Positions 8,773 to 19,899 of a stretch of 64,000 bases of DNA are shown here, piece by piece; position 1 is the stretch's first letter; each line of letters begins with the position of its first letter. The notes beneath the pieces are model-generated. The model was not told the origin of the DNA. It saw only the letters and a list, made by a program, of their open reading frames with translations, and ran no database searches. The position numbers were made by a program, and so were the translations under genes. The DNA comes from Methanobacteriaceae archaeon (GTDB lineage: Archaea > Methanobacteriota > Methanobacteria > Methanobacteriales > Methanobacteriaceae): NCBI GenBank assembly GCA_030656015.1, contig JAUSNX010000002.1, forward strand, positions 33,839 through 97,838, given 5' to 3'.

Positions 8773-9807
8773 TTATCCTAATCCACCAATAGATTCTCCT
8801 CTAAGTTCTTTTCGACATATTAAACTTTTTTTGATGAGTTCTTTCCGGTTTTCATCATTAATTAATTCAATTATAGGTAAATCTGAACCAAATATTTCTT
8901 TAAATTGTTCCAAAAGCTGGAAACTTACCCTGAAGTTGGCCAATGCTCGTTGAGGATCTATGACATAACCTTCCACGAATCTTCTTACATACTCGCTATT
9001 GAATTTAGAATGTAGATCAATTAATAGGGAGGTAGCCATGGTATTTTTGGATATTATAGCAATATCTGCAGCATTGATGGCATATTCATTACCATTAAAT
9101 GAAACTGAAACTCCATGATTTTCCTTTGCAAATTTTAAGGGCTCCACATCAGTAATGCTGTCACCAACGTACATGACACTATCTGCGGAGGCATCATTCT
9201 TTTTTAAAATATCTTCAACAGCCAGTTTTTTCCCTTCTCCTCCCACAGTTTTTACATCACACAGTATTTTACCAATTTCCATTTGGGGAAGCTCTTCAGA
9301 GAAGATTTTATCCATGGTTTCAAAATCAGCACCATTAACTATTAGGTCCTTGATTTCCATCAATCTTTGCTTTTCGGTAGGTGAAAGAACATGTTTATCC
9401 AGATCAGCTTGAGTAAAATATGTATTTTTAAAGGAGAATCCAGTTAAATCACATAGTGCATTAATATACTGACCATAACTGGTGCTTACTATAAATGAAG
9501 GCATGGTAGATTCAACATAAGACATGGTTTCAGTAGCACCAGGAACCATCATGACATTTTCTCGAGAAAAATCAATGATTTTTTGGTTATCCACACCATA
9601 TGCTTTTAAAAAAGGAATAATCAATTTAAGAGTGTCACCCGCATTATAACCTGGCCTTTTTACTTCTTCTACCAGTACATCATCATAATGGCTGACTTCT
9701 GAGAAGAATTTTTCTCCATCAGGGATGAAATGGCCCGCTAATTCAAATGCATTGTCATTAACAGACAAAGGTCCTTCACAATCAGTAATAAATATTTTTT
9801 TTGGCAA
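8773..9807 (-). CDS. ehaR: HAD-superfamily hydrolase-like protein, EhaR position
   Basis: The start is TTG 9807 with GGAGGCAC directly upstream. HAD motifs in order: ITDCEGP at residues 7-13 (motif I, with Asp9 as the nucleophile position), IVSTSYG near 108 (motif II Ser), GKK near 190 (motif III Lys) and YVGDSITD near 215 (motif IV). Between motifs I and II is a helical cap. Motif I reads DCE where phosphatases normally have DxD, so the general acid is Glu. It may be a phosphohydrolase with unusual chemistry or a scaffold subunit. The length of 344 residues is long for a simple HAD because of a C-terminal helical extension. Symbol by position in the operon. Confidence 0.75.
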   Translation of the reverse strand: MPKKIFITDCEGPLSVNDNAFELAGHFIPDGEKFFSEVSHYDDVLVEEVKRPGYNAGDTLKLIIPFLKAYGVDNQKIIDFSRENVMMVPGATETMSYVESTMPSFIVSTSYGQYINALCDLTGFSFKNTYFTQADLDKHVLSPTEKQRLMEIKDLIVNGADFETMDKIFSEELPQMEIGKILCDVKTVGGEGKKLAVEDILKKNDASADSVMYVGDSITDVEPLKFAKENHGVSVSFNGNEYAINAADIAIISKNTMATSLLIDLHSKFNSEYVRRFVEGYVIDPQRALANFRVSFQLLEQFKEIFGSDLPIIELINDENRKELIKKSLICRKELRGESIGGLG

Positions 9808-9928
9808 AGTGCCTCCTCCCAGGGAATATTGTAAATAAAATTATAAAATTTCTTATAAAGTTAAATGTAATCCAATTAAAATGTTAATTTAAAATTCAAG
9901 ATTTTAAATCAATTAACATTAAATAATA

Positions 9929-11284
9929 TTAATCTTTCACACTAACTTTAATTGAATTTACAGGACATAATGACTGACATTCACCACAGGCAATGCAGAT
10001 TTCCTGATTAACACTAATTTTATCATTTTCAAGTGTTAGAGCATCTACGGGGCAATTATTAACACAAACGCCGCAAGCTTGGCATATAGAATCATTTACT
10101 TCAACTTCCCCATTTCTAGGGCCAGTTATCTTACGCCTTTTAAGAATTATTTCATCATTTTCAGCTTCAAAATACTCTTCTTTCAATTCAACTGCTGAGA
10201 CGGGACATATTGCACTGCATTTACCACAATAAACACATTCTGAACCAATATGTACTGGAGAGGGCATTTCCAGTTCAATACACCTTACAGGGCATTGATC
10301 CATACAAGCACCACAACCAATACAATTCTCGTCTATGACCGTTATTTGACGTTTAGGAGAAGTGAATTCAATAATTTCTTTAATATCAATCATTTCAAGA
10401 CCAGAATCAACAAAACCTTCAATCTTTTCTTTTATAATAGAAGTAACGTCAATTGAGAATTCATCTTCCTCATTTTGATAACCAACATCTCTTAAAATTT
10501 TGTTTAAAACATTATCAATTCTTCCTGCATCTTTGGCCAATTTTTCAGATTCTTTTTCAAGAAGTTCAGATACAATTTCCATAGTTTTAATTTTAGAGAA
10601 TTGTTCATAGGCCCTTTTTCGGGAGGAATATTTAATAGCTGTGGAAGGACATACTTCGAGACATTCCTCACATCTTGCACAATAAGAAGGATCAATATAT
10701 GGTAGTTTACTTATTTTACCTACATTAATTGCTCCTTTGGAAGGACAAACTCTGGTACAAGTCATACAACCAATACAATCTTTTTGGTTGACTACTATTG
10801 CTTTTCCACCAACGACCGATCTAGGTAAAATCTTACCATATTTTATGGCCTCGGTAGGGCAAACTCTGGAGCAGTACCCGCATCTTACGCATTTATCTTC
10901 ATCAATAACACTGTGAGCTTCCTCAGTTCCAGAGGCAATTAATTGAATAGCTCCGGTCTTACAAGTACCGACACAAGCACCACATCTTCTACAAAGTTTA
11001 GGGTTAATATTAGGAATATTTTCTCTAATTGGTTCTGAGAGGATGGTTTTCATCTTAATAGCATCATAAGGGCATGCTTCTCTGCATAAAACACATCCAA
11101 AACATTTATCATCTATTTCAATGTGTTTATCTGGAGGTATCTCATGTACTGCTTCCACCGGGCAAGATTTCAAACAAGGCCTATCTTTACACACTTTACA
11201 CTTGCTTTGGTCAATTTCATAGTCCACTTCAACTTCCCTAAGGGGCTTGAAGACTTTTTTAGTTGTGACAGGAATACTAATCAA
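9929..11284 (-). CDS. ehaQ: EhaQ, polyferredoxin with ten [4Fe-4S] motifs
   Basis: Ten ferredoxin motifs can be counted across 451 residues, the first being the variant [14 protein letters not shown] and the last [12 protein letters not shown]; a ~75-residue helical insert separates motifs six and seven (about 225-300). This agrees with the ten-cluster EhaQ described for Methanothermobacter. The protein would pass electrons within the Eha complex and to soluble ferredoxin partners. The start is odd: the Shine-Dalgarno AGGAG abuts TTG 11284 with no spacer, so translation may begin a codon or more downstream, perhaps at an ATT; no in-frame ATG is available before the first cysteine. Confidence 0.93.
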   Translation of the reverse strand: MISIPVTTKKVFKPLREVEVDYEIDQSKCKVCKDRPCLKSCPVEAVHEIPPDKHIEIDDKCFGCVLCREACPYDAIKMKTILSEPIRENIPNINPKLCRRCGACVGTCKTGAIQLIASGTEEAHSVIDEDKCVRCGYCSRVCPTEAIKYGKILPRSVVGGKAIVVNQKDCIGCMTCTRVCPSKGAINVGKISKLPYIDPSYCARCEECLEVCPSTAIKYSSRKRAYEQFSKIKTMEIVSELLEKESEKLAKDAGRIDNVLNKILRDVGYQNEEDEFSIDVTSIIKEKIEGFVDSGLEMIDIKEIIEFTSPKRQITVIDENCIGCGACMDQCPVRCIELEMPSPVHIGSECVYCGKCSAICPVSAVELKEEYFEAENDEIILKRRKITGPRNGEVEVNDSICQACGVCVNNCPVDALTLENDKISVNQEICIACGECQSLCPVNSIKVSVKD

Positions 11285-11441
11285 CTCCTAAGAGACTTTA
11301 ATCCATTATTAAATAATTTTAATCGGAATATATTTTTATTTTAATAAAATTCAAGGATTTATAAATTTAAATTTTAAATAATTTAATTGACAATTGATAG
11401 TTTAATTAATTTTAGACTTGATTTTAATTTACTAAGTTTAA

Positions 11442-12470
11442 TTAATCAACAACTGGCAATTGTGAAGGTTTTAGGGTTATTAAAATCACATCTTCACCAT
11501 CAGAATTTTTATCAATAAGGAATTTAGCTAGATAATAACCAGCCACACCAAATGGACATGTTTGATGGCAAGTACTACATCTTAAGCACTTTTCAGGATT
11601 TCTGGTAACACCAGTTTCTTTATTATAAGTTATAGCACCAGAAGGACATTCTTCTACACACAAGCGACATTTAGTACACTTATCTTCATCCCAGGTGATA
11701 ATTCTCATTTTCAAACGATCAGTGATTTTTTCCATTAAATCCATGACCATTTCTTCTTTAGGGATTATATTAAGGGCTTTTTCCTTTAATTCCACCAGAG
11801 GATATTCCATTTTGAATATTTTATCAGATGACAAATTTTTAAGATCTTCCTGACGATCTTCGATGGTTTTTTCCAGTGTTTGGACAATAAGATTAATAAT
11901 CTGTTTTTGCTCTTCTATATTTGAAATGTAAATACCTTTTAGTGCACCTTTTACCGGGCAAGCATCTAAACAGTCTCCACAGGCAATGCACTTTTTCTGA
12001 TCAACCAGTATTTTATTATCTTCTTCTTGAATGGCGTCAACTTGACAGGATTTCATACATTTTTTACATCTAATACAGAGATAATCATCAATAACAAACA
12101 TCTTATCCACGGGAAGAATGGTAAATTCTTCACGGATTAAGTGATTTTCACCACAGGTAAGTGTTTTAGGATCAGTAGGACATACTTCCGCACAAAAACC
12201 ACATCGAATACAAGCACCCATAACAATTACTGGATAGGTTAGGCCTTCCGTATCTGCAGTATCTTCATCTCTGACTAATTTTATCGCTCCAGGCGCGGGA
12301 CAAGCTGCTGTGCAAGCTCCACAACCAATACAATATTCTTTGAAAACTTCTGGAAAGTCTCTAAACCGATCAGGTTTTTCTACTATATCGTGTTCAGATT
12401 TTGCTCCAGCAAATTTCTCTGCCCATGATTTTCGAGCGAATTCATACATGTACCATATTACAGAAGACAT
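11442..12470 (-). CDS. ehaP: EhaP, polyferredoxin with six [4Fe-4S] motifs
   Basis: Six cluster motifs are visible: [48 protein letters not shown], then a ~75-residue helical insert, then [12 protein letters not shown] and [12 protein letters not shown]. This matches the six-cluster EhaP. The N-terminus has a short aromatic region ([13 protein letters not shown]). It is likely a peripheral electron-transfer subunit next to the hydrogenase module. The start ATG 12470 has GGTGT 4 nt upstream. The third motif ends in Gln where most have Pro, which does not affect cluster ligands. Confidence 0.94.
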   Translation of the reverse strand: MSSVIWYMYEFARKSWAEKFAGAKSEHDIVEKPDRFRDFPEVFKEYCIGCGACTAACPAPGAIKLVRDEDTADTEGLTYPVIVMGACIRCGFCAEVCPTDPKTLTCGENHLIREEFTILPVDKMFVIDDYLCIRCKKCMKSCQVDAIQEEDNKILVDQKKCIACGDCLDACPVKGALKGIYISNIEEQKQIINLIVQTLEKTIEDRQEDLKNLSSDKIFKMEYPLVELKEKALNIIPKEEMVMDLMEKITDRLKMRIITWDEDKCTKCRLCVEECPSGAITYNKETGVTRNPEKCLRCSTCHQTCPFGVAGYYLAKFLIDKNSDGEDVILITLKPSQLPVVD

Positions 12471-12609
12471 AGGACACCATCACATTGTAAATATTTAATT
12501 AGTTAATTATTTAACCATTAATTACTGATTTTAGATTTAATTTAAATATTTGCCATTTTAGATATTTCAAATAATTAAATTTTAATTATTGATTTAAATT
12601 CAATATATT

Positions 12610-13737
12610 CTATTTAATATCGAAAATACCTTGGAATTGTTTTTCTCCACCTTTTTCATCCACAATTACCACCCGTTCTGCACAGGCAATACATGGATCA
12701 ACACTGGCATAGGCCGCAATGGCATCTGATACAGTAGCCACGTCTTTTAGCATATACTTAGCACAGGCATCAATATTCATGATACTGGGAGTTCTAATGG
12801 AGGCATTATTAATTAAATTACCATTAGTTTCAATCATATAGGTAACTTCGCCCCGAGGAGCTTCATTTCTCCATTCTCCGAATCCTGCACCAATATCTAT
12901 TTTTTTACGGATATCTCCTTCAGGTAAATTCTCAATAACTTGTTTTATAAGACTAATAGATTGTGGAATCTCATCAAATCGATTCATATTACGTGCAAAG
13001 GTATCTCCTTCTTTTCTCCAGATAACTTTAAAGTCAAAATTATCACGGTAGGTATGATGATCCTCTCGAAGATCGTGTTTTAAACCAGAAGCCCTTCCAA
13101 TAGGCCCTACAGCTCGGGCTTTAATAGCTTCTTCTTTGGTCATTCGACCAACCTTTTTAGACCTCAATCCCATTAAAGGACCTTGCTCGTACATTTCCAC
13201 ATATTTTTGATATTCCACTTCTAATTTATTCATTATGGTCATGATCTGCTGGAGATGAACATCTTTAACATCCATACGAACTCCACCAACCACATTCCAA
13301 CCCATATTAACCCTATTACCAGTTAAAAGCTCAATGGCATCCATGACCGGTTCTCTTAAATGAAGCATGTACATGAATAATGTTTCATGTTCAACGGCCT
13401 TGAAAAATGTGGAATTGGCCAGTAAGTGGCTTTGAATTCTGTCCAGTTCATTGGTAAGTACTCGCAAATACTGGGCTCTGAGAGGCGCTCTTTCACCAGA
13501 TATCTTTTCAAATGTTTCAGCAAAGGTTTGGGTATGGACATAAGAGCAAATTCCACAAACTCGCTCAGCAAGATAAATGGATTTTTGCCAGGTTTTACCA
13601 ACCATTATACGTTCAATTCCTCGGTGAACATAACCATAATCTATTTCTGCACTTATTACTCTTTCTCCTTGAGTTTTAAGTTTTAAACGAAGAGGTTCCT
13701 TTAATCCAGGGTGAATTGGACCTATAGGTAGAATCAT
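12610..13737 (-). CDS. ehaO: EhaO, [NiFe] hydrogenase large subunit
   Basis: The catalytic subunit holds the NiFe centre. Both cysteine pairs are intact: RVCGIC (Cys61, Cys64) near the N-terminus and DPCIAC (Cys349, Cys352) near the C-terminus. At 375 residues it has the compact size of group 4 (energy-converting) hydrogenases and complex I NuoD relatives. The second motif is DPCxxCAER, with no C-terminal His, as in other group 4 enzymes. The ATG overlaps the stop of ehaN by one base (TAATG) and has GGGAGG upstream. It takes electrons from H2 and passes them through EhaN to ferredoxin, driven by ion flux. Confidence 0.97.
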   Translation of the reverse strand: MILPIGPIHPGLKEPLRLKLKTQGERVISAEIDYGYVHRGIERIMVGKTWQKSIYLAERVCGICSYVHTQTFAETFEKISGERAPLRAQYLRVLTNELDRIQSHLLANSTFFKAVEHETLFMYMLHLREPVMDAIELLTGNRVNMGWNVVGGVRMDVKDVHLQQIMTIMNKLEVEYQKYVEMYEQGPLMGLRSKKVGRMTKEEAIKARAVGPIGRASGLKHDLREDHHTYRDNFDFKVIWRKEGDTFARNMNRFDEIPQSISLIKQVIENLPEGDIRKKIDIGAGFGEWRNEAPRGEVTYMIETNGNLINNASIRTPSIMNIDACAKYMLKDVATVSDAIAAYASVDPCIACAERVVIVDEKGGEKQFQGIFDIK

Positions 13738-14183
13738 TATTTTTGCCTCCCTTTAGCAGCTATGGCACCAGGGGCCACAGCTAAGATAGCTTCTAATATT
13801 TCTGAAGGTCGAGGTGGGCATCCAGATACTTCAGCATCTACTGGAATGAAATCAGAAACAGGTGCATTGACACATCCACCTTCTTGATTAAAGACATCCC
13901 CCGATATAGGGCAGTTTCCAAGAGCCACTACTATTTTAGGTTCAGGTGCTTTGGTATAAATCCGCCTTAGATTTTCTTTCCACTGTTCAGTGACTGCACC
14001 AGTAACTAAAATAACATCCGCCTCCCGTGGATTATTGTGAACATATATACCATACTGTTCTAGATCGTATCTGGGAGATAGTAAGGCAACAACTTCAATA
14101 TCACAGCCATTACATCCTCCAGAATTCACCAGACAAACGTGAATTGAACTCTTTCTTACAATATCTTTAAGAGCATCTAACAT
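13737..14183 (-). CDS. ehaN: EhaN, [NiFe] hydrogenase small subunit
   Basis: This subunit is related to NuoB and the Ech small subunit and carries the proximal [4Fe-4S] cluster. The ligand cysteines are visible as GGCNGCDIE (Cys24, Cys27), GNCP (Cys91) and GCPPRP (Cys122). I start at ATG 14183, which has GAGGT 6 nt upstream; a longer in-frame extension of 25 codons to 14258 lacks a ribosome site and family similarity. It is translationally coupled to ehaO. Confidence 0.95.
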   Translation of the reverse strand: MLDALKDIVRKSSIHVCLVNSGGCNGCDIEVVALLSPRYDLEQYGIYVHNNPREADVILVTGAVTEQWKENLRRIYTKAPEPKIVVALGNCPISGDVFNQEGGCVNAPVSDFIPVDAEVSGCPPRPSEILEAILAVAPGAIAAKGRQK

Positions 14184-14300
14184 TTCTTTACCTCTAATTT
14201 CCCTCGTTAATGTTAATTTATTAAATTTTTTAATAGATGAATTATGATTTACTATCATGTAAGCATTAATTATATGTTATTGAACAATTACTTCAAAACA

Positions 14301-14684
14301 CTATTCAGATAAAATTTTTAGAAGTTCTTTCTTACCGTCTTCCAGGGCATCAGTATATGGTATGCCATCAATTACTTCTTGAGATATTTTCTTTTTAATA
14401 TATTCCGACTTTTGAGGGGATACAATTTCCATTACATCTTCTAGCCAGCACAACTGTAAGTCTGCGTGTACTCTTTCTTTTATACATCTTTGGCGTGCTG
14501 ATTCAAAGCGGGGGTGAAGTGCTTCTAAACTAGACATGTCAAGTTTATTAATTAGAATTTGTTCAAAAAGGTCCAGATCAATTTCCAGTTCCTCAGCTAA
14601 AGGTTTGACAATGTCTTCCCTCCACCTGTAACTTCTAATTATCCTGGTTTTCATTAATTCCAGACGTGATTGTTCATCATCCAT
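14301..14684 (-). CDS. ehaM: EhaM, small hydrophilic Eha subunit
   Basis: The protein is 127 residues, acidic and helical (N-terminal MDDEQSRLELMKTRII), with no membrane segments. It includes paired cysteines too far apart to be an obvious cluster (QRCIKER, QLCWLED). It lies between the membrane subunits and the catalytic subunits, exactly at the M position of eha. The function is unknown. The start ATG has GGTGT 4 nt upstream. Confidence 0.85.
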   Translation of the reverse strand: MDDEQSRLELMKTRIIRSYRWREDIVKPLAEELEIDLDLFEQILINKLDMSSLEALHPRFESARQRCIKERVHADLQLCWLEDVMEIVSPQKSEYIKKKISQEVIDGIPYTDALEDGKKELLKILSE

Positions 14685-14812
14685 TATAACACCGGTTTAA
14701 ATTTTTAAAGTTATTGCGTTATTATATGTGAATTTATTTTAATTATTAAGATATATTCAGATGGATATTTGATTAATATCCCCTATTTCGAATTATATTA
14801 ATGATAATAATC

Positions 14813-15136
14813 TTATGAAATTGCGTTTGTGAGTAACCAGAGCGCACCAGATATAACTACCCCAATCACTGTTTCATAACGGCCGTATCCCGGCCTCATA
14901 CCTAAAACCATGGCCACCATGAAAAGACCGACTGTGATGGAAATAAATGGTTGAATTAGAACTATAAGCTGATTATTTAAAAGGATTACCCATCCAATAA
15001 CAGATACTATAAGTGCAATAATATCTATTTTTTCTGTTACAAAAGGGGCTGAGTATTTTTTATAACTCAATAGGAGTCCTACTATGGACCCTATTACAAA
15101 TGATATTAAATATATGAGATAGAAAGTTTCGGTCAC
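14813..15136 (-). CDS. ehaL: EhaL, small integral membrane Eha subunit
   Basis: The 107-residue protein has about three to four predicted membrane helices (FYLIYLISFVIGSIVGLLLS near the N-terminus; LFMVAMVLGM; VVISGALWLL at the end). The start is GTG 15136 with GGTGTGAT 3 nt upstream. Gene order assigns it to the L position; it likely helps form the membrane arm. No catalytic motif is seen. Confidence 0.85.
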   Translation of the reverse strand: MTETFYLIYLISFVIGSIVGLLLSYKKYSAPFVTEKIDIIALIVSVIGWVILLNNQLIVLIQPFISITVGLFMVAMVLGMRPGYGRYETVIGVVISGALWLLTNAIS

Positions 15137-15148
15137 TTTATCACACCA

Positions 15149-15406
15149 TTAAGCTGGTTTGTAGAGAACTATGAATGCCACTATAAAGAATAATAAAGCG
15201 GCTATAAAAGCCCATTTTTCTAAGTTTTCGGAAAAATGTACTACTTTGTCATTATGCTGTTTTAGTAGAAGTCCCGTAAATAGAATTGCTACTAAAGTGA
15301 TTGGAATTACCACCATCCATTGCAAAAAGGCCGCCAATCCACTAGCCAATATTACTCCAAAAGCTACTAAAGCTACCAGGAATAGTAAATCTTTTTCTTC
15401 TGCCAT
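15149..15406 (-). CDS. ehaK: EhaK, small integral membrane Eha subunit
   Basis: The 85-residue protein has three predicted membrane helices (DLLFLVALVAFGVILASGLA; WMVVIPITLVAILFTGLLL; AFIAALLFFIVAFIVLY) and a short polar loop. The start ATG has GGAGAA upstream. It is 12 bases upstream of ehaL and at the K position of the conserved order. It is presumably part of the ion-translocating membrane arm, with no detectable motif of its own. Confidence 0.85.
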   Translation of the reverse strand: MAEEKDLLFLVALVAFGVILASGLAAFLQWMVVIPITLVAILFTGLLLKQHNDKVVHFSENLEKWAFIAALLFFIVAFIVLYKPA

Positions 15407-15561
15407 TTCTAATTCTCCTTCCAGATGAAGATTTTATAATATTAATAAATGTTTATTAATTAACTTTTTTTGTTGAAGTTTTTTTTTGATAGTTTAAATC
15501 ACTAAATTAACTGTTTTTTTCTTTGAATATATAATAATAGTTTAAATCACTAAATTAATAG

Positions 15562-16425
15562 TTAAAACACTATCATTAGTAAAATGGAACCGAATATTCC
15601 AATGAATGCAAATGTCACCTGCATCATAACCGAGTGATTTGGGTTTAATATAGGAGTAACTGCATTAATAAAGGCCACAATCGCAGTGATAATTACCATT
15701 CCAATAACATATCCTATTAAACTTAAAGGCCCTATGAAAACTGTTAAAAATACCCATAGGAGCATATACCAAGCAATTGATTCTGAAATCATTAAGTATC
15801 CACGTAAAACACCAAAGTGCTCTGTTTCATAACCAGAAATTATATCTTTTCCTTTAGTAATTGCAAAGGGAGAGTATGGTGCCTTGGAAAGGATAAGAAC
15901 TAAGAACATCACTGCAGCCAGAGGTATGGTAAATAATAATGGGCCGTGAATGGCCTGATAATTCACAATATTACCAATCATCATGGTACCGGTCTGAAGG
16001 TAAATGATTATTAAAACTGCAAAAAGGGGAACCTCCGCGGCTGCAGAAAATACAGCTCTGACACAGCTAAGTTTTCCATAGGGAGAACCAGAGGATGAAC
16101 CAGCATTGTGTTCCACGATTTTGTGCATAGTGTAAACCGCAAATATTATTAAAAGTGATCCTCCAATTACGGGACCTACAATTACTGCGGTGATCCATAT
16201 AGCACAAAGGGTACTGGAAATTGCCACATAAAATGGCATTGCTGCTGTTTTAGGGAAAGATGATTCTTTAATATAAAATTTTAATGTGTGTAGAAGATGT
16301 TGTATGATGGGAGGCCCAGGTCTCATCTGTATACGGGCCATGATCTTCCTTTGCAATCCAAACAGGATACTTCCCATCAAGAAAGCAATGAGAACATTTA
16401 GAAGGATGTTTGCCATTAGATTCAT
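15562..16425 (-). CDS. ehaJ: EhaJ, NuoH-like membrane subunit
   Basis: The 287-residue membrane protein with about eight helices is related to complex I NuoH and EchB. The family signature follows the first helix: [20 protein letters not shown], about residues 25-45. The acidic loop [12 protein letters not shown] near residue 195 corresponds to the conserved NuoH loop facing the quinone-site equivalent. It couples the peripheral hydrogenase module to the membrane arm. The start ATG has GGTGAT 3 nt upstream. Confidence 0.94.
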   Translation of the reverse strand: MNLMANILLNVLIAFLMGSILFGLQRKIMARIQMRPGPPIIQHLLHTLKFYIKESSFPKTAAMPFYVAISSTLCAIWITAVIVGPVIGGSLLIIFAVYTMHKIVEHNAGSSSGSPYGKLSCVRAVFSAAAEVPLFAVLIIIYLQTGTMMIGNIVNYQAIHGPLLFTIPLAAVMFLVLILSKAPYSPFAITKGKDIISGYETEHFGVLRGYLMISESIAWYMLLWVFLTVFIGPLSLIGYVIGMVIITAIVAFINAVTPILNPNHSVMMQVTFAFIGIFGSILLMIVF

Positions 16426-16577
16426 TTCATCACCGTTGAGTCGAGAGATTTAACCATTACTTTGATTAGCATTTCAATTTAGTTAATATAAAGATTAAAT
16501 GGAATTAATAAATTGAAATTAAAATAATCCATTAAATATCAGAATATTAATATTTTGAATAATATGTTTTCATCAAT

Positions 16578-16793
16578 TTAATATCCAATGAATGGTTCAT
16601 TAGTTCTCTCATCTTCCTCCTCTTTTGTACTCTTAGCCATGGTAAGAAGGCCTAGAGATAGTAAAAATACGGGTATTAATACAATAGCTATTCCATAAAC
16701 AATCCAGCTAGCTGGATTAAAGATCATGGCATAAACTATACCTATAACTGAAATTGCAAACATCAAATAGCTTGCTATTTTTAATTGATTCAT
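16578..16793 (-). CDS. ehaI: EhaI, small integral membrane Eha subunit
   Basis: I start at ATG 16793, preceded by GGTGAT at 3 nt, which gives 71 residues; an 18-codon upstream extension looks spurious. There are two predicted helices (LKIASYLMFAISVIGIVYAM; SWIVYGIAIVLIPVFLLSLG) and a charged tail ending EEEDERTNEPFIGY. It lies at the I position of the operon. No function beyond membership in the complex can be read. Confidence 0.85.
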   Translation of the reverse strand: MNQLKIASYLMFAISVIGIVYAMIFNPASWIVYGIAIVLIPVFLLSLGLLTMAKSTKEEEDERTNEPFIGY

Positions 16794-16893
16794 TTTATCA
16801 CCTGCACCCCAAACCGGACATTTAATGATTATTTTAGTAATAGACAATTTTAATGATTTTAATTATTAAATCAATTATTTTAATGTTTAACTG

Positions 16894-17571
16894 TTAAAAT
16901 GGTTTATTTATGATTAATAATATTTCAATTGCTCTTATAATTATTAATAAAGAACTTAAGTGAATTATAAGGATAAATGGAGATCCTGGTGTTCTAAACA
17001 TTTCTGCTTTGGTAGCATAAAAAGGAGCCACCCCAGTTTCGCCAACAATTCCCATTAGTAATAATAAAGATGCGAAATACATCATAGGAGTAGTAACAGT
17101 CTGAGAGAGCTGGAAGAGACTTAAAGTCCCGGTAGCACCTAATATCAAAGCCGCACCTGCAAACAATGGCATTGATGCAATCATGGCCACCAGACCATAT
17201 TGATAAGCTGCATTAAGCACATCAACCTGCTTTACAGCAGATACAATACCAATGTTAACTATACCAATAAGGGCTACGAATAAAGTAAAGTTAAACAGGT
17301 CTCCCGTAATCATGGCACCTGCTGTGGCCAGACCACAAACAATAGCCAAAAATCTTCTAATTTTGAATTCTTCAAGATCTACTTGTACTTTCTTATCTTT
17401 AAGTGAACCAAACTCTGCTTCTATTTGAGTTTCAGTTCGACTTATGGCAATTAAAGTAGTAAATATAAGGGCACCGGCAAACATGAACAGGTTGAAAGGA
17501 GTAAGGTAAAGTACAATATCACCCAGAGGTATTTGACCCAGTATTTGCCCGCCTAATGTTGCTATATCCAT
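16894..17571 (-). CDS. ehaH: EhaH, antiporter-like (NuoL/M/N-related) membrane subunit
   Basis: The 225-residue protein has about six membrane helices and resembles the central part of NuoN/MrpD-type antiporter subunits: [21 protein letters not shown], with Asp in the helix, and then [16 protein letters not shown], like the conserved helix with a functional acidic residue. It is much shorter than a full antiporter subunit, as expected for Eha, and likely carries part of the cation path. The start ATG has GAGGAG 6 nt upstream. Confidence 0.9.
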   Translation of the reverse strand: MDIATLGGQILGQIPLGDIVLYLTPFNLFMFAGALIFTTLIAISRTETQIEAEFGSLKDKKVQVDLEEFKIRRFLAIVCGLATAGAMITGDLFNFTLFVALIGIVNIGIVSAVKQVDVLNAAYQYGLVAMIASMPLFAGAALILGATGTLSLFQLSQTVTTPMMYFASLLLLMGIVGETGVAPFYATKAEMFRTPGSPFILIIHLSSLLIIIRAIEILLIINKPF

Positions 17572-17683
17572 CTGCTACTCCTCTTTTTATTTTTAACTTG
17601 AAATTTAATAAATTTAATTATTGGACCAGGTCCTACATCTGATATCTTGCATTTTATCAAATGATTAAATTAGGTTATGATTT

Positions 17684-18352
17684 TTACTCTCTTTTGAATT
17701 CCTCTCTAGCCATCACACCAATCAGGCCCATTTTAGATGCTACTTTGATTAAAATACCAAATGCAGACATGAATAGACCTAAAAGCCAGTAATCTGGAGC
17801 TACAAAGAATATTAAAAATCCGGCCAACCATATAGTCCAGGCAATACCTGAGATACCAGCAATACCTTCCCAGATTTTTATAGGAAGTCCACGGGATTTT
17901 CTAGAGATAGCATAGAATAATATTCCTCCACCGGCAATGGCCCCACCAGTAAATCCACTTAAGAATACCCCATACACCACCAATATGACTGCAATGAAAT
18001 TTGCAGCAGTGGTCATTATTTCCATATCCGCAGTGAACGGGAATGGAAGTAAAGGAGCTGTTTTACCAGTTTTGCGCATTTCTCTACTCATTAATATCTC
18101 AGAGATAGCCATGATTTCTGCCAGTTCTACTACTAAACCGGGTAAAATTAATGCTTCTGCTAGATCAGTACCTACTGAAGCCACTATAACCAGCATGGAA
18201 AGTCCCACAATATCGGTAAGTATTAATGCACTAAGGTCATTTTTCTGGAAAGATATAGCCAGAAGGCCAATAAACCCCGTGATTAAACCGGCATAAAGTG
18301 CTGGAAGGAACAAAGAAACCGTGTATGCTGGTACAAGTTCAGGAACTAACAT
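17684..18352 (-). CDS. ehaG: EhaG, integral membrane Eha subunit
   Basis: This membrane protein has about six helices and around 222 residues. An ATG at 18352 overlaps the stop of ehaF (TGATG) and has AGGAGG upstream; TTG 18355 is an alternative. Acidic residues occur within predicted helices near [16 protein letters not shown], consistent with an ion-conducting role but not proof. It has the G position of the conserved operon. Confidence 0.88.
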   Translation of the reverse strand: MLVPELVPAYTVSLFLPALYAGLITGFIGLLAISFQKNDLSALILTDIVGLSMLVIVASVGTDLAEALILPGLVVELAEIMAISEILMSREMRKTGKTAPLLPFPFTADMEIMTTAANFIAVILVVYGVFLSGFTGGAIAGGGILFYAISRKSRGLPIKIWEGIAGISGIAWTIWLAGFLIFFVAPDYWLLGLFMSAFGILIKVASKMGLIGVMAREEFKRE

Positions 18353-18834
18353 CAATCTTTCCTCCTTCTCATAGTGAAGTTCAAAGCAACCCAGGAAGCA
18401 ATCACAAAGGCCATCATGAGTATGGTAGATTCTAATATAGTGTCAAAACCACGCGTGTAGTATAATATCTCGTCAATTAAACCACCAGGAGATGAATAGA
18501 TAGAAGTACCATAATAACGGGTGGTATTTTTCACACCAATGGCAATAGGTGATAAATAACCAGTTATCATACCTAATTTAGCAGAATTTTGAGGATATTG
18601 TGCTTTAACAATTCCAGGTTCTACTAAAGGAACTCCGCCCCTATCATAAGGAGCCAGAGGGTTTTGTTGATTTACCTGTTCCTGAGGTAAAGGACGTGGA
18701 TAAATTTGATGGTCATTAAGAGCCATGGGGACAAAAAATCCCACAATTAAAATTAATCCCAGAACTACGGAAAATAGTCTAGGGATCCTCTTAGGGTTGG
18801 CCAGATCATTCCATAATTGACCAATATCCTTCAT
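18352..18834 (-). CDS. ehaF: EhaF, membrane subunit with extracytoplasmic loop
   Basis: The 160-residue protein has one N-terminal helix ([20 protein letters not shown]), a ~75-residue polar, Pro-rich loop, and a C-terminal helix ([15 protein letters not shown]), ending in a basic RRRKD tail. ATG overlaps the ehaE stop as ATGA, indicating translational coupling. It has the F position of the operon; no cofactor motif is visible. Confidence 0.87.
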   Translation of the reverse strand: MKDIGQLWNDLANPKRIPRLFSVVLGLILIVGFFVPMALNDHQIYPRPLPQEQVNQQNPLAPYDRGGVPLVEPGIVKAQYPQNSAKLGMITGYLSPIAIGVKNTTRYYGTSIYSSPGGLIDEILYYTRGFDTILESTILMMAFVIASWVALNFTMRRRKD

Positions 18835-19091
18835 AGCTCAACCCCCATTTCTTCCATTCTGACAACGACTCTTAAAAGAATCATAGTAATAATAACAGAA
18901 GCTGCAATGTAAGTTAAAAGCGCTATAGTATGATTATAAGTTAAAAATATCAAAGAAAGACCAATTGCTGGGATTTCAGTATTCAAAGTCCTTATAATTG
19001 GATCTTTTACACCAGGGCCAATAGCCGTGGCAATACTACCTCCAACCAGAAGAACGATTCCTGTATAAAACCATATTTGCGTTTCAATCAA
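18831..19091 (-). CDS. ehaE: EhaE, small integral membrane Eha subunit
   Basis: The 86-residue protein has about three helices and ends [12 protein letters not shown]. The start is TTG 19091, with GGAGGGAG about 9 nt upstream, and overlaps the end of ehaD by 8 bases, so the two are coupled. The layout resembles the small MnhF/NuoK-like subunits of cation antiporters, but the similarity by eye is weak. Confidence 0.86.
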   Translation of the reverse strand: MIETQIWFYTGIVLLVGGSIATAIGPGVKDPIIRTLNTEIPAIGLSLIFLTYNHTIALLTYIAASVIITMILLRVVVRMEEMGVEL

Positions 19092-19368
19092 GTTGTTCTC
19101 CCTCCAGGTCTCTTTTTTTTACTCTTATTTCATTCAACTTTATAATTGCCATTAAAAAAATGACGGTGGCAATAGGATCAAATATTGCTGCTGCCATGGC
19201 CACATCCAGATATTTTGCAGCCACTACAGTACCAATAAAACCTGCTTGAAGTAAAGCAAACATTATAACCTTATCCATAGGTTTTGGCAGAATTATTACA
19301 CCAATAGCTCCAATGAGCATTAGCACCGCCGATATTGTAGTTAGATTTATGAAATCCAGGGGATTCAT
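19084..19368 (-). CDS. ehaD: EhaD, small integral membrane Eha subunit
   Basis: I place the start at ATG 19368, because the upstream in-frame GTG (19377) is part of the Shine-Dalgarno CTGGTGA. The protein has 94 residues, three predicted helices and a charged C-terminus ([18 protein letters not shown]). A helix with the motif [20 protein letters not shown] resembles small NuoK/MrpC-like subunits. It has the D position of the conserved order. Confidence 0.86.
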   Translation of the reverse strand: MNPLDFINLTTISAVLMLIGAIGVIILPKPMDKVIMFALLQAGFIGTVVAAKYLDVAMAAAIFDPIATVIFLMAIIKLNEIRVKKRDLEGEQLD

Positions 19369-19489
19369 GAGTTTCACCAGGGCATGAGTATTCCATTAAA
19401 TGAGTAATTTATGTTTTTTATAAGTTATATTGAGTTTATTGAAACCTTTCATTAGAGATTTCAAATACTCTCTTAGTAATAATCAAGGT

Positions 19490-19741
19490 TTATTCATCAT
19501 ATATTATTTCTTCTTTAACTCTTCCCAATGAATAAGCAATGGCATTGGAACTTAAAGTAGAAGTTACAAAGAATGTAATAGCAATTATGGCTCCAAAAGG
19601 AGTCTGGATATACAAAGCAATTAATGCAGACATTCCAAATCCTATAACATTAAGGTAAAGAAGTCTTTCTGACCTATCTTGAGCTAGTAAAACTCTTATA
19701 GCCATTATAATAACTATTATTCCTACAATCTCAATCAACAT
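19490..19741 (-). CDS. ehaC: EhaC, small integral membrane Eha subunit
   Basis: The 83-residue protein has two to three helices ([17 protein letters not shown] at the N-terminus; [20 protein letters not shown]) and an acidic tail ending [11 protein letters not shown] 19741 has GGATGAT about 6 nt upstream. It has the C position of eha. A 158-bp gap with a repeated element separates it from ehaB. Confidence 0.86.
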   Translation of the reverse strand: MLIEIVGIIVIIMAIRVLLAQDRSERLLYLNVIGFGMSALIALYIQTPFGAIIAITFFVTSTLSSNAIAYSLGRVKEEIIYDE

Positions 19742-19797
19742 GATTTATCATCCGGTTAAAGAATTTATTTTTATATTAAGATATATTTTAAGTGTAT

Positions 19798-19868
19798 TTA
19801 GATATTCTAATTTCATTTTGTATTAAAGACTTAGAATTTACATTAGATATTCTTTCATTTTGTATTAA
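19798..19868. repeat. Imperfect direct repeat between ehaC and ehaB
   Basis: The sequence TAGATATTC(TAA)TTTCATTTTGTATTAA occurs at about 19799-19826 and again, without the three bracketed bases, at 19845-19867. The pair lies in the widest gap of the early eha operon and might mark an internal promoter or processing site, but is more likely a local duplication. Confidence 0.6.
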
Positions 19869-19899
19869 TGAAATTAAGTAAAATTTTTTTATTTTTTAA

